DNA from: Gammaproteobacteria bacterium 54_18_T64
Lineage (GTDB): Bacteria > Pseudomonadota > Gammaproteobacteria > Pseudomonadales > Porticoccaceae
DNA length: 64,000 bases
Direction of reading: 5' to 3'
Assembly (NCBI GenBank): GCA_002162825.1
Contig: MAAU01000059.1
Location: 41,604 to 105,603 of the forward strand
Shown here: piece after piece, positions 31,389-43,415 of the stretch
Numbering within the stretch: the stretch's first letter is position 1
Layout: every line of letters starts with the position of its first letter
Program-made: the position numbers and the translations under genes
The notes under the pieces: generated by a model
Told to the model about the DNA's origin: nothing
The model's input: only the letters and a program-made list of their open reading frames with translations
Databases searched by the model: none

Positions 31389-32837
31389 TTATAGCAATGC
31401 ATCGAGTTTTTGCAGCAGCACTTCATTCACCTGCTTGGGGTTGGCCTGGCCCTTTGAGGCCTTCATGATCTGACCCACAAAGTAGCCGAGCATTTTGGGG
31501 CGCTTGGCCTCGTCCGCCTTGCGATAATTTTCCACCTGCTTGGCACTGTTGGCAATCACCACATCCACCATCCCCGCGATGGCGCCACTATCGGACACCT
31601 GCTTCAAACCACGAGCTTCGATAATGGCATCGGGCTCACCCTCTCCCTCCCACATGGCAGCGAACACCTCTCGCGCCATTTTATTGGAGATGGTTTGATC
31701 GATAATGCGTGCAATCAATGCCGCTAATGGTTCTGCACTAATCGGACAATGCTGTATCAACACATCTTCGCTATTTAAACGTGCCGCCAATTCACCTGTC
31801 ACCCAGTTAGCCGCCAGTTTAGCGTCACCACAGCGGCTAGCCACGGTTTCAAAATAAGCCGCCGTGGCAATTTCGTCGGAGAGTACGCTGGCATCGTAGG
31901 CAGACAATTCATAGCTATCCATAAAGCGCGTGCGTCGGGCCTCGGGCAATTCGGGTAGTGATGCCCGCACCGCGTCAACATAGGCCTGATCGATTTCCAC
32001 CGGCAGTAAATCCGGGCAGGGGAAGTAGCGATAATCATTGGCTTCCTCTTTACTGCGCATCGACCGCGCGGTGTGGGTGTCGCCATCGTAGAGTCGGGTT
32101 TCCTGCTTCACTGTGCCGCCGTCTTCGATTAAGTCGATCTGGCGCGCCACCTCCTGCACAATCGCCCGTTCCATAAAACGGAAGGAGTTGAGGTTTTTAG
32201 TTTCCGTGCGTGTACCCAGCTCCTCGCCTTTTTTGCGCACCGAAACATTAACGTCGAAACGCATCGAGCCCTGGGCCATTTCACCGTCGCAAATACCGAT
32301 GGACACCACCAGTGCGTGCAACTTTTTGGCGAAGGCCACCGCCTCTTCCGGGCTGTTCATATCGGGTTCGGAAACAATTTCAATCAGCGGCGTACCAGCC
32401 CGATTGAGATCAATACCCGACATGCCGTGGAAATCTTCGTGCAGTGACTTACCGGCATCTTCCTCGAGGTGGGCGTGGTGAATGCGCACGGTTTTCGTGC
32501 TGCCATCATCGAGCTGAATATCCACCTTGCCCGCGAGCACAATCGGCCTTTCCAGCTGGGTGGTTTGATAACCCTTGGGCAGATCGGGGTAAAAATAATT
32601 CTTGCGATCGAAAGCGGAAATCAGGCCGATATCGGCATCGATGGCGACACCGAACATCACTGCCATGCGCACCGCTTCCGCATTGAGCACAGGCAAGGTA
32701 CCGGGCATGGCCAGATCAATGGCACAGGCCTGAGTGTTGGGCGCGGCACCAAACTCGGTGCTGGCGCCAGAAAAAATCTTGGTTTTAGTGGCCAGCTGGG
32801 TGTGAACTTCCAGGCCGATGACGGTTTCCCATGTCAT
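31389..32837 (-). CDS. gatB: Asp-tRNA(Asn)/Glu-tRNA(Gln) amidotransferase subunit B
   Basis: [49 protein letters not shown]. Confidence 0.97.
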   Translation of the reverse strand: MTWETVIGLEVHTQLATKTKIFSGASTEFGAAPNTQACAIDLAMPGTLPVLNAEAVRMAVMFGVAIDADIGLISAFDRKNYFYPDLPKGYQTTQLERPIVLAGKVDIQLDDGSTKTVRIHHAHLEEDAGKSLHEDFHGMSGIDLNRAGTPLIEIVSEPDMNSPEEAVAFAKKLHALVVSIGICDGEMAQGSMRFDVNVSVRKKGEELGTRTETKNLNSFRFMERAIVQEVARQIDLIEDGGTVKQETRLYDGDTHTARSMRSKEEANDYRYFPCPDLLPVEIDQAYVDAVRASLPELPEARRTRFMDSYELSAYDASVLSDEIATAAYFETVASRCGDAKLAANWVTGELAARLNSEDVLIQHCPISAEPLAALIARIIDQTISNKMAREVFAAMWEGEGEPDAIIEARGLKQVSDSGAIAGMVDVVIANSAKQVENYRKADEAKRPKMLGYFVGQIMKASKGQANPKQVNEVLLQKLDALL

Positions 32838-32851
32838 GCTGTCCGTACTCC

Positions 32852-34306
32852 TTAATCGATGCCGGGGGCGCAGCGCGAATGCCAGTCGCTGGCCTGCTGA
32901 TAGCGGTGGGCGACATTGAGCATGCGCCCCTCGTCAAAATAGTTGCCAATTAATTGCAAGCCAACCGGCTTACCCTCGACCAGGCCGCAGGGCAGGGACA
33001 TGCCGGGCAGGCCCGCCAGATTGGTGGCAATGGTGTAGATATCCTCCAGATACATCGCCACTGGGTCATCACTTTTGGCGCCAAACTCAAAGGCCGGGTT
33101 GGGGCAGGTGGGTCCGGCAATCATGTCGACGTCTTTAAAAGCGCTGACAAAATCGTCTTTGATTAAGCGCCGTACCTGCATGGCTTTATTGTAGTAGGCA
33201 TCGTAATAGCCCGCCGACAGACAATAGGCACCGATCAAGATGCGACGCTTAACCTCATCGCCAAAGCCCTCGGAGCGGCTACGCATATACATATCGCGTA
33301 AATCGGCCGGGTTTTCACAACGATAGCCGTAGCGTGAGCCGTCGAAGCGGGATAAATTTGCCGAGGCCTCCGCCGGGGCGATGACATAGTAGGCCGGCAC
33401 AGAAAGGTGGGAGTGGGGCAGGCTGATGGCCTTGAGTTTGGCACCCTGCTTTTCCAACTCTGCCAGAGCATCGCGCACCGCCTGCTCGGTGGCGGGGTTC
33501 AAGCCCTCGCCAAAATACTCTTCAGGCACGCCGATGGTCATGCCACTGACATCCCGATTTAAGTTCGCGCGATAATCGGGCACCTCCCGCTCAAGCGAGG
33601 TCGAGTCCTTGCTGTCAAAGCTCGCCATTTCATTGAGCATCAGCGCTAGATCTTCGGCAGTACGTGCCATGGGGCCACCCTGGTCGAGGCTCGAGGCAAA
33701 GGCAATCATGCCCCAGCGCGATACCCGCCCGTAGGTTGGCTTTAAGCCGGTGATACCACACAGGGCAGCGGGCTGGCGAATGGAACCACCAGTATCCGTA
33801 GCAGTGGCAGCGGGCGTCAATCGCGCGGCAACCGCCGCCGCCGAACCACCCGAGGAACCACCTGGCACGCAGTCGGTCTGCCAGGGGTTTTTTACCGGAC
33901 CGTAGTAACTGGTTTCATTGGACGAGCCCATGGCGAACTCATCCATATTGGTTTTACCCAATACCACCACACCAGCGGCGGCAAAATTTTCGACCACGGT
34001 GGCATTGTAGGGCGGCACAAAGTTGTCGAGCATTTTCGAACCACAACTGGTGCGCACACCGTCGGTGCAGAAAATATCTTTGTGGGCGATGGGCACACCA
34101 CACAGCGCCGGCACACTACCAGCGGCCCGTTGTTGATCGGCCATTGCGGCCTGCGCCAGGGCCTGTTCTTCGGTAATCGTAATAAAGCTATTGTAAGTGC
34201 CATCGAGCCGCTTAATGCGAGCCAGAAAATGCTCGGTCACTTCGACGCTTGAAAATTCACCAGCGCCCAGGCCTGCGCTTAATTCGGTCAGGGTAAGGTT
34301 GTGCAT
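32852..34306 (-). CDS. gatA: Asp/Glu-tRNA amidotransferase subunit A
   Basis: Amidase signature [52 protein letters not shown]. Confidence 0.97.
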   Translation of the reverse strand: MHNLTLTELSAGLGAGEFSSVEVTEHFLARIKRLDGTYNSFITITEEQALAQAAMADQQRAAGSVPALCGVPIAHKDIFCTDGVRTSCGSKMLDNFVPPYNATVVENFAAAGVVVLGKTNMDEFAMGSSNETSYYGPVKNPWQTDCVPGGSSGGSAAAVAARLTPAATATDTGGSIRQPAALCGITGLKPTYGRVSRWGMIAFASSLDQGGPMARTAEDLALMLNEMASFDSKDSTSLEREVPDYRANLNRDVSGMTIGVPEEYFGEGLNPATEQAVRDALAELEKQGAKLKAISLPHSHLSVPAYYVIAPAEASANLSRFDGSRYGYRCENPADLRDMYMRSRSEGFGDEVKRRILIGAYCLSAGYYDAYYNKAMQVRRLIKDDFVSAFKDVDMIAGPTCPNPAFEFGAKSDDPVAMYLEDIYTIATNLAGLPGMSLPCGLVEGKPVGLQLIGNYFDEGRMLNVAHRYQQASDWHSRCAPGID

Positions 34307-34454
34307 CCTGTTTCCTCAGACTGTCTCCACGGAGACCGTATTTGATTAACGACTCGACACTCCGTACTACGATAATGAGCGTCGCGCCTTGTGCCATAGG
34401 CAGTGATAAAACTGCGCCACAGACAGATCTATGGGTTTATTTGATGAAGCGGCC

Positions 34455-34742
34455 TTATTCGATGACTTTCGGCACCAAGTAAAGTCCATCCTCGGTAGCG
34501 GGAGCGGTCGCCTGAAAGGCATCCCGACGATTAGTCTCACTCACCTCATCGAGGCGCAAACGCTGCCGGGCACCCAGAGGGTTGGCCAGGGGCTCAACAT
34601 TCGCGGTATCGACGGCCTGTAACTGGTCGACCAGCGCCAGCACCTCGTTAATACGTTGCGCGCTCGCCAGAGCATTTTCATCTGAGATATGAATACGCGC
34701 CAGCTCGCCAAGTTTTTCAATGTCAGATCTATCGATGGACAT
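34455..34742 (-). CDS. gatC: Asp/Glu-tRNA amidotransferase subunit C
   Basis: DIEKLGELARIHISDENALASAQRINEVLALVDQLQAVDTANVEPLANP. Confidence 0.96.
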   Translation of the reverse strand: MSIDRSDIEKLGELARIHISDENALASAQRINEVLALVDQLQAVDTANVEPLANPLGARQRLRLDEVSETNRRDAFQATAPATEDGLYLVPKVIE

Positions 34743-34772
34743 GGTAGGGCAGCCATCCTCGGAGTGTCTTGA

Positions 34773-35957
<1,185 letters not shown>

Positions 35958-35982
35958 CCAGCAGCGCCACTGAGCCCGGGCC

Positions 35983-36879
35983 ATCAAAAACCTCTTCAAG
36001 CAAAGCTCTTCCCCACTGCGCATGCTGATCCTGGCCCTGGCTGCGCTGGCACTAATCGCCCTCGATTCCTTCACCCACTGGTTACGCCCGACCCACGTTT
36101 GGCTAGAGCCCCTGGTTCAACCCTTTCAATGGGCATCGACTCTGCCCATGCGCTGGCGCGAGTGGAACGATGAGTCGCTGGAAAGTCGCGCGGTGATTAT
36201 TGCCAACAATGACAAACTAGAGACCGAAATCCTGGTCTATAAAGCCCAGCTGCAGCGCATGGCCGAATTGTCGGCGCAAAACCAGCAACTCAAGAGTCTA
36301 CTCAATGGTGCCGAGCTGCTGAAGAACAGCGTCCTCGTCACCGAATTGGTGGGCATCTCACCCGACCCCTTCCACCACGTCATCACCATCAATCGTGGCG
36401 CTGCTGACAATATTCGCGCGGGCCTGGCGGTAATCGATGGCGAGGGCCTGATGGGCCAGGTCACAGAGGTCTTCGAGCACCACAGCCGGGTACTATTGAT
36501 CACCGATTCCCGCCACGCCCTGCCGATTTACAACCTGCGCAACAAGGTGCGGGGCATTATAGAGGGCAGCGGCGACTTCCAGCGCCTGCGCCTGCGCCAC
36601 GTCTCGCCAACTCAGGATATTCAGATCGGCGACACGCTGCTCAGCTCCGGCCTCGGCGGGCGCTTTCCCTCCGGCTACCCGGTCGGCACCGTCAGCGCCA
36701 TTAACAAAGACCCCGGCCAGGCCTTCATCGAGGTCAGCGTCACCCCCGCCGCCAAGGTCGACCGCAGTCTGCGCCTGCTGGTGGTGTTTTCAGCGGTCGA
36801 AGCCCTCAATAACTATCCTCAGACTGAGCCCGAGCCCCGCCCACAACGTTCTGACGCCAGTCATGCCACGGAGCAATAG
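35983..36879 (+). CDS. mreC: Rod shape-determining protein MreC (probable non-ATG start; first ATG is 36022)
   Basis: In-frame (I/M)KNLFKQSSSPLRMLILALAALALIALDSF from the ATC at 35983; MreC body VLITDSRHALPIYNLRNKVRGIIEG...GGRFPSGYPVG. Confidence 0.85.
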   Translation: MKNLFKQSSSPLRMLILALAALALIALDSFTHWLRPTHVWLEPLVQPFQWASTLPMRWREWNDESLESRAVIIANNDKLETEILVYKAQLQRMAELSAQNQQLKSLLNGAELLKNSVLVTELVGISPDPFHHVITINRGAADNIRAGLAVIDGEGLMGQVTEVFEHHSRVLLITDSRHALPIYNLRNKVRGIIEGSGDFQRLRLRHVSPTQDIQIGDTLLSSGLGGRFPSGYPVGTVSAINKDPGQAFIEVSVTPAAKVDRSLRLLVVFSAVEALNNYPQTEPEPRPQRSDASHATEQ

Positions 36880-37348
36880 CCCTCTACCGCTGACGGCCAT
36901 TGGCCTCAGCCTACTGGGCGCGCTCTTTCTTTACAGCCTGCCCCTGCACAACAGCCTCGTATTCTGGCGCCCACCTTTTGTGCTACTGATCAGTATCTAC
37001 TGGTTGTTAGTCCTGCCCCAACACCTGGGCATTACCTTTGTTTGGCTCCTCGGTCTGCTGCTCGACTTACTCTACGGCAACGTGATAGGCCAGAATGCCT
37101 TGGCAATGTCCGTCACCGCCTATCTGCTAAAGACTCAGGAATACCGCGTACGTCACCTCAACCTGCCCTTCCAGTGTCTGGCCGCGCTATTTATCGTGAT
37201 CATCTACCAGACACTGTGGGTCAGTACGCGCCTGATTTCGGAAGATATCGCCCTCGGCTGGCGTGTCTTCTATCCGGCACTGAGCAGCGCCCTTATATGG
37301 CCCCTACTGGCGGGCACGCTGTACAGACTGCACCACCTCTTCCATTAA
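36863..37348 (+). CDS. mreD: Rod shape-determining protein MreD
   Basis: Hydrophobic MreD-type protein overlapping the mreC 3' end; mreBCD order. Confidence 0.92.
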   Translation: MPRSNSPLPLTAIGLSLLGALFLYSLPLHNSLVFWRPPFVLLISIYWLLVLPQHLGITFVWLLGLLLDLLYGNVIGQNALAMSVTAYLLKTQEYRVRHLNLPFQCLAALFIVIIYQTLWVSTRLISEDIALGWRVFYPALSSALIWPLLAGTLYRLHHLFH

Positions 37349-37369
37349 ACACACTGCCAAGGTGAGAAC

Positions 37370-37972
37370 ATGGATAAACCCTTGAGCGATATTGACCTCA
37401 TTCTCGCCTCCGCCTCACCCCGTCGCGCCGAGCTACTGCGCCAAATTGGCGTGCGCTTTGCCGTCCACCCCGCCGACATCGATGAAAGCCAATATCCGAA
37501 TGAAGCCGTAGAGGATTATGTGCAACGCATGGCCTGCGAAAAAGCACAAACCGTGGCTCGGCAAAAGCCCACAAACGAGCTGCCCGTACTCGGCGCCGAC
37601 ACCACGGTAGTGCTCGAGCAACAAGTTTTCCCCAAGCCGGCTAGCAAGGCAGAGGCCATTGCCACATTGCGGGCTTTGTCAGGGCGCAACCATAGGGTAT
37701 TATCCGCCATTGCGGTGGTTGCCGGAGGTCGTACAGGGCTCAGCTTATCCGAGACCTCGGTGCGTTTTCGGGAGATAGAAGAACAAGAATACGAACGCTA
37801 CTGGTCGACAGGTGAACCTCTGGGGAAAGCCGGTGCCTATGCCATACAGGGCTTGGGCGCCGTATTTGTAGAGGCTATTACGGGTAGCTATTCCGGTGTC
37901 GTTGGCCTGCCGCTTATGCAAACGTTTGAGTTATTTGAGCGTTTTAATATCGCCTGTTGGAATGCACCATGA
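37370..37972 (+). CDS. maf: Maf family nucleoside triphosphate pyrophosphatase
   Basis: LILASASPRRAELLRQIGVRFAVHPADIDES, GADTTVVLEQQVFPKP, GLGAVFVEAITGSYSGVVGLPL. Confidence 0.96.
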   Translation: MDKPLSDIDLILASASPRRAELLRQIGVRFAVHPADIDESQYPNEAVEDYVQRMACEKAQTVARQKPTNELPVLGADTTVVLEQQVFPKPASKAEAIATLRALSGRNHRVLSAIAVVAGGRTGLSLSETSVRFREIEEQEYERYWSTGEPLGKAGAYAIQGLGAVFVEAITGSYSGVVGLPLMQTFELFERFNIACWNAP

Positions 37973-39450
37973 AAGCAGAAATACTGGTCAATATCACGCC
38001 ATCGGAAACCAGGGTCGCCCGCATAGAAGAGGGGATTCTGGTCGACATTGCCATCGAAAGAGTGGGCAATCGCAGTTTAGTGGGCAATATTTACAATGGC
38101 AAAGTCGTTCGCGTTATGCCCGGTATGCAAGCCGCCTTTGTAGAAATTGGCCTCGACAAGGCCGGCTTCATCCACGCCAACGACATTATGCAAAGTGCCG
38201 CCCCCAGTGGCGACACTCAGTCGGCCGAGACACCCGATATCCGTCAACTCTTGCGCGAGGGCCAGGTACTGCCCGTGCAAGTCATTAAGGAGCCAATCAG
38301 CAGCAAGGGCGCGCGACTTTCCACCCACCTCTCCGTATCGTCGCGCTATCTGGTGTATATGCCCGGCGTCGATCATGTCGGCATCTCCCAGCGCATTGAA
38401 AAGGAAGACGAAAGAGAGCGACTACGCACCCAGCTCGACCTCGCGGTCGAAGCCGGTGGCATGAAGGAGGAGGGCGGTGGTTATATTATTCGCACCGTTG
38501 CCGATGGCGTCGAGGAAGACGAATTCCGCACCGACGTCGACTACCTACATCGTCTGTGGGGCCTGGTGAAAGATAAAATGACCCGCCTGCCCGCGCGCAC
38601 CTGTATTTATCACGACCTGCCCCTATCGCTGCGCGTGATGCGCGATGTCGCAGCGGAGGAAGTCGAGAGAATTCGCGTCGACTCCATCGACATCCACAAA
38701 CAAATGTGTCGCTTTACCGAGAGCTTCAGCCCGGAAATGCTCGCAAAACTTGAGTACTACCAGGAACAACGTCCGATCTTCAGCCTCTTCGGTGTCGAGG
38801 ACGAAATCGATAAATCCCTGGAGCGCAAGGTCAAACTAAAGTCTGGTGGCTATCTGATTTTCGACCAAACCGAGGCCATGACCACCATCGATGTCAATAC
38901 CGGTGGCTTTGTTGGCCACCGCAATCTCAGCGAAACCATCTATACCACCAACCTTGAAGCTGCCGGCGCCATTGCCCGGCAGCTGCGCCTGCGCAACCTC
39001 GGTGGCATTATCATCCTCGATTTTATCGACATGAAAGACCCCGAGCACCGCCGTCAGGTGCTGCGGCGCCTGGAGAAGGAACTGGAACTCGATCACGTCA
39101 AGATGAAGGTCACCGGCGTGTCTGAACTGGGCCTGGTGGAAATGACCCGCAAGCGCACCAGTGAAAGCCTACAGCGTCTATTGTGTGAGCCCTGTGAAAA
39201 CTGCCAGGGGCGCGGCTTTTTAAAATCGGTGGAAACCACCTCGTTCTCCATCCTCCGCGAAATCGTCAACCACAACGGCACCGAGAACGCTAAAAAGAGG
39301 TTGGTGCTGGCGGCGCCCGCCGTGGTTGAACGCATCCTCGACCAGGAGGCCGCCTACCTCAGTGCCGCCGAACAGGAAATTAATTGTCCCATCGAGCTGC
39401 GCACCGAGGGCAGCTACTCCCAGGAGCAGTACGACATTATTACGGTGTAA
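37969..39450 (+). CDS. rng: Ribonuclease G
   Basis: MKAEILVNITPSETRVARIEEGILVDIAIER; ATGA overlap with maf; TIDVNTGGFVGHRNLSETIYTTNLEAA. Confidence 0.96.
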   Translation: MKAEILVNITPSETRVARIEEGILVDIAIERVGNRSLVGNIYNGKVVRVMPGMQAAFVEIGLDKAGFIHANDIMQSAAPSGDTQSAETPDIRQLLREGQVLPVQVIKEPISSKGARLSTHLSVSSRYLVYMPGVDHVGISQRIEKEDERERLRTQLDLAVEAGGMKEEGGGYIIRTVADGVEEDEFRTDVDYLHRLWGLVKDKMTRLPARTCIYHDLPLSLRVMRDVAAEEVERIRVDSIDIHKQMCRFTESFSPEMLAKLEYYQEQRPIFSLFGVEDEIDKSLERKVKLKSGGYLIFDQTEAMTTIDVNTGGFVGHRNLSETIYTTNLEAAGAIARQLRLRNLGGIIILDFIDMKDPEHRRQVLRRLEKELELDHVKMKVTGVSELGLVEMTRKRTSESLQRLLCEPCENCQGRGFLKSVETTSFSILREIVNHNGTENAKKRLVLAAPAVVERILDQEAAYLSAAEQEINCPIELRTEGSYSQEQYDIITV

Positions 39451-39511
39451 GGGGCTGTTGACGCACATGGTAAGCACCGTTTTTCTGCAGCCCTTTTAGG
39501 AGCCCGCAACA

Positions 39512-42500
39512 TTGGATGTTCCCGCAGCAATAAAGCGTAGTGCCCGCTACGCCTGGACTGCCCTCGCCTTTTTAATTATTAGCTACGCCCTGCTGGTGGT
39601 CATCGGCCGCCAACTACTACCCTTACTCGATCAGCGCCAGGAACAGGTCGAGCAGCTACTGTCCGAGCGGTTCGGCATGGCCATCACCACGGAGCACCTG
39701 AGCGCTACCTGGACGCGCTTTACACCGCGCCTACAAGCCCGGAACTTGCGCATTGGGGCTGAGAACGCAGAGCCGGCCATACGCATCAGCAGCATCCAAT
39801 CCGAGTTTGACATCCTCGCTAGCGTCTTCAATGCCGGGCCTGTGTGGAATGAGCTCAGCATCGGCGAGGTCAAGCTGGCCCTGCGTGAAGATACCGATGG
39901 CCGGTGGTACATCGGCAACTTCCCCCTCACCAGCTCCAGCGACAATAAGGGACAGCAACTGGAGGACCTCGCTAATATCCTTCGCCTCAGCACCCATATT
40001 GGCATCGAGCGGCTCACCATCGACATCGCCTTTTTTGACGGCACTCCGAGCACGCTCTACATCGACAACATCAAAATCGAAAGCAGCGCGGATTTTCACC
40101 GCGCCCGCGCCAACCTTTCTCTCGACGGCGCAGAGGATAGAGCCGAACTTCTAATTGAGGGCCGAGGTGATAACTGGCAACACTTCGATGGCCAGGCCTA
40201 CATCAACGTCAAGCGCATCAATCTACGCAAGGCCCTTGGCATCGTACTGCGCGGCTGGCAGCCCTTTTCGGCCCTCCCCGAAGCCATCGAAACCAACACC
40301 TTACTCGATGCGGAATTGTGGATCAGCGCCCTGCAACCCGGTCATTTTAACTTGCGCGGCAAGGTCAAGGCCGACGAAATCCCTTTCAACTGGCGCGCCG
40401 ATTTAGCGCCCATTAAAAACCTCGACACCCACCTCAGCGGCTGGTTTAGCAGCGGCAAGGATTGGGGTCTACAGGCCCAAAACCTGCGTTTCGACTGGGG
40501 CGACACAATCATCCAGCCCCTCAACATCAGTTTTAAACAGGGCCTGGGCGAACACTGGAATGACATCACCCTGGCCGCCGACCACATTAGTCTCGCCACC
40601 CTGAAGCACAGCCTGGTGCAATCGCGACTGGCGGGCGATGCGCTGGCAGAAGTCATCGACACCTTGAAGCCCTCCGGCACACTGCGCGGTGTGCAACTGT
40701 CTCTCGACTTGGCAAAAGCCCAGCCCCTGCGTCAATTCAGTAGTCGTATTGAACAATTGAGTCTGGACTCCTGGCACCACAGCCCCGCCATGCGTGGACT
40801 CAGTGGCTATTTACACTGGCAGGGCGATGGTGGCTATTTCGACATCGATACAGACGATGACTTCGCCATGCACTATCCCGGTGTCTATTCTCAATTTATG
40901 CACTACGGCACGACCCGGGGCCGCGTCAATATCGGCTGGACGGAAGCCGATGCCAGCCTGCAAATTGCCGGCGGGCCGATTGCTATTGACAGTGAGGAGG
41001 GTGAGATTCGCGCCTATCTCAGCCTCGACATACCCACCACTAATAAGGGTCGCGAGCCCAAGATGGTGCTCCAGGCCGGCATCAAAAACAGTCACTCGCG
41101 CTACCGCAACAACTACCTGCCGGCAATACTCGACCCAGGCTTACTCGACTGGCTCGAGCGCTCGGTCGGCGATGCCGATATTGCCGAGGCCGGTTTTATC
41201 TGGCGCGGTTCCCTCAGGGGCGACCGCCATCGACAGCGCAGTGTGCAATTCTTCGCCCAGCTGGCCAACGCAGAGATCGACTACGCCCCGCCGTGGCCCC
41301 GACTGAGTGAGGCCTCCGCCCTACTCAAGGTCGATGACGCTCACTTCGAGGGCGTCCTCAAGACCGGTAAACTCGGCGACGGCCCTGCGCGAGCAGTAAT
41401 CGACGAGGCCGTTATCAGCACCCTTCCGGACGCCCTGCTCTCGGTTAAAGCCGCTATTACCACGCCCTTAGATACAGTCTTCGATACCCTCCTAAAGTCC
41501 CCCCTGGCCGCTAAATTGTCGACCCTGGAAGACTGGGAAGTCGCCGGCACTGCCAGCGCCAGGCTGAATATGGTCATTCCCCTGTCAAGCAAGCGCCTGG
41601 GGGAGTCCTACCGCGTGACAAGCAATATTAAACGCGCCCAAATGCAGCTGCGCACTTTCCCGGCCATCACTTTCAGCGAATTGAACGGTAGCATTGCCTA
41701 CAACGACCGCGATGGCCTCCATGCCACCGGCCTCAACGGCACACTACTGGGGCAGACCCTAACAGCAGACATCAACAGCCAGGATGGTCAGTTAAACATC
41801 ACCGCTACTGGACACTTCGACCTATCGAAAGCCCCCATCGGGCCGCCCCTGATCAGCGCAAACATCACCGGTACAAGTAGCTACACCGCCAGCTTTGCCA
41901 GCCCGGCCCATGGTGTCCCCGCTACGCTGAGCCTACTCTCCGATCTGCAGGGCATTGCCATTGACCTGCCCCAACCCCTGCTCAAAACGGCAGCCCAAGT
42001 CTGGCCACTGGCAGCTTCCCTGCAATTTCGCGATGGTGACCTCCTTATCGAAGCCCATACCGACACGCTCAAGGCCCAGCTGCGCATTGCCAACCGCCAG
42101 CTCGCCAATGGCCATATTATCCTCGGCGACAGGGAGGGTACTGAGGCCCAAAGCCTCGCTACAGACCCCGTCGACAAGGCCGCTAATGAAGGGCTACTGA
42201 TTAGCGGCCACACCCCGGTATTTCAACTGGATGACTGGCTAGACACACTGCAAACGGACCCTCACTCTGAACAAAGCCAGCTCTCGGTCGATTTCCCCAT
42301 TCGCGCCAGAGTTGCTATTGATCATGTCAGTGCCGCCGGTTTTGAGCTGGAGGCGGTTGCCGTCGATGCGCTTTACAGCCAGCAGCTGTGGAATATTCAT
42401 CTTGATAGCCCCAGCCTTGCCGGTCATCTGCGTGTCCCCGCCGACCGCGACCAAACCATCGTGGCGCGCTTGAACTACCTCACCCTGCCCAGGCCCGAGT

Positions 42501-43399
42501 TCGACAGCGGTCAAAGCCTGTTAAACGACCTCGACCCCCGCACTTTGCCGGCACTGGATTTTGCCACCGAGGGCCTGCGCATCGGCGACAATGAACTGGG
42601 TAGCCTGGCCTTTGTCATGCAAGCCAACGCAGAGGGCGTGAGCATCGAGCAAATCGTCGCCGAGATCACCGGCATTACCATCGCCAAGAGCCCCGGTGGT
42701 GACGGTGCCCAACTTATTTGGAGCCACATCGATGGCGAGCATCGCAGCCAATTTAACGGCGCCCTACTCAGCGATGATCTCGGCGGCGTCTTAAAAGCCT
42801 GGGATATGCCGGTGATACTGTCCACCGATCGCGCGGTCTTCCTCTCCGATTTAAGCTGGCAGGGTAAACCCTGGGAACTTACGGCCAATGCCATGGACGG
42901 GCACATTGCCCTCAGTTTTAAGCAGGGGCAGTTCTTTCAGGCACCGGGCACAACCACCAATGCTCTGTTAAAAGTCATTGGCCTTATCAACTTCGACACC
43001 TGGTTAAGACGCCTGAAGTTTGATTTTTCCGACCTCTTTGCCAAGGGCGTTCACTTCGATCGTCTCGAGGGCGGCCTGGCTTTTGAGCAGGCCCTGGTGC
43101 GCTTTGACGCCCCCATCGTGGTGACCCTGCCCTCGGGGAAAATGCGCTTACTGGGGCACACCAACCTGGTGGAGGAAAGCATTGATGCGCGCTTAATTGC
43201 CACCCTGCCGATCGGCACTAACCTGCCCTGGATAGTGGCACTTGCCGGTGGCTTGCCCGCTGCCGCCGGGGTCTATATCACTAGTAAGCTGTTTGAAAAG
43301 CAGGTCAACCGCATCTCCAGTATCAGCTACAAAATTACGGGCGACCTCGACAACCCCGAGCTTGAGGTCGACCGTATTTTCAGCGATAAAAGCGACTAA
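39512..43399 (+). CDS. yhdP: YhdP family protein (AsmA-like, TIGR02099-type envelope protein)
   Basis: 1295 aa, N-terminal TM, downstream of rng; TTG start preceded by AGGAG. Confidence 0.93.
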   Translation: MDVPAAIKRSARYAWTALAFLIISYALLVVIGRQLLPLLDQRQEQVEQLLSERFGMAITTEHLSATWTRFTPRLQARNLRIGAENAEPAIRISSIQSEFDILASVFNAGPVWNELSIGEVKLALREDTDGRWYIGNFPLTSSSDNKGQQLEDLANILRLSTHIGIERLTIDIAFFDGTPSTLYIDNIKIESSADFHRARANLSLDGAEDRAELLIEGRGDNWQHFDGQAYINVKRINLRKALGIVLRGWQPFSALPEAIETNTLLDAELWISALQPGHFNLRGKVKADEIPFNWRADLAPIKNLDTHLSGWFSSGKDWGLQAQNLRFDWGDTIIQPLNISFKQGLGEHWNDITLAADHISLATLKHSLVQSRLAGDALAEVIDTLKPSGTLRGVQLSLDLAKAQPLRQFSSRIEQLSLDSWHHSPAMRGLSGYLHWQGDGGYFDIDTDDDFAMHYPGVYSQFMHYGTTRGRVNIGWTEADASLQIAGGPIAIDSEEGEIRAYLSLDIPTTNKGREPKMVLQAGIKNSHSRYRNNYLPAILDPGLLDWLERSVGDADIAEAGFIWRGSLRGDRHRQRSVQFFAQLANAEIDYAPPWPRLSEASALLKVDDAHFEGVLKTGKLGDGPARAVIDEAVISTLPDALLSVKAAITTPLDTVFDTLLKSPLAAKLSTLEDWEVAGTASARLNMVIPLSSKRLGESYRVTSNIKRAQMQLRTFPAITFSELNGSIAYNDRDGLHATGLNGTLLGQTLTADINSQDGQLNITATGHFDLSKAPIGPPLISANITGTSSYTASFASPAHGVPATLSLLSDLQGIAIDLPQPLLKTAAQVWPLAASLQFRDGDLLIEAHTDTLKAQLRIANRQLANGHIILGDREGTEAQSLATDPVDKAANEGLLISGHTPVFQLDDWLDTLQTDPHSEQSQLSVDFPIRARVAIDHVSAAGFELEAVAVDALYSQQLWNIHLDSPSLAGHLRVPADRDQTIVARLNYLTLPRPEFDSGQSLLNDLDPRTLPALDFATEGLRIGDNELGSLAFVMQANAEGVSIEQIVAEITGITIAKSPGGDGAQLIWSHIDGEHRSQFNGALLSDDLGGVLKAWDMPVILSTDRAVFLSDLSWQGKPWELTANAMDGHIALSFKQGQFFQAPGTTTNALLKVIGLINFDTWLRRLKFDFSDLFAKGVHFDRLEGGLAFEQALVRFDAPIVVTLPSGKMRLLGHTNLVEESIDARLIATLPIGTNLPWIVALAGGLPAAAGVYITSKLFEKQVNRISSISYKITGDLDNPELEVDRIFSDKSD

Positions 43400-43415
43400 G
43401 GTAAAAGGACTGGTG

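Noticed and set aside
34323-34336. GTCTCC-AC-GGAGAC hairpin upstream of gatA
   Set aside because: 2-nt loop and no U-tract; too short to support a terminator or regulator.
39631-40154. Several >100-aa antisense or alternate-frame ORFs inside yhdP
   Set aside because: Frame shadows of a long high-GC gene; no independent RBS or homology-like features.
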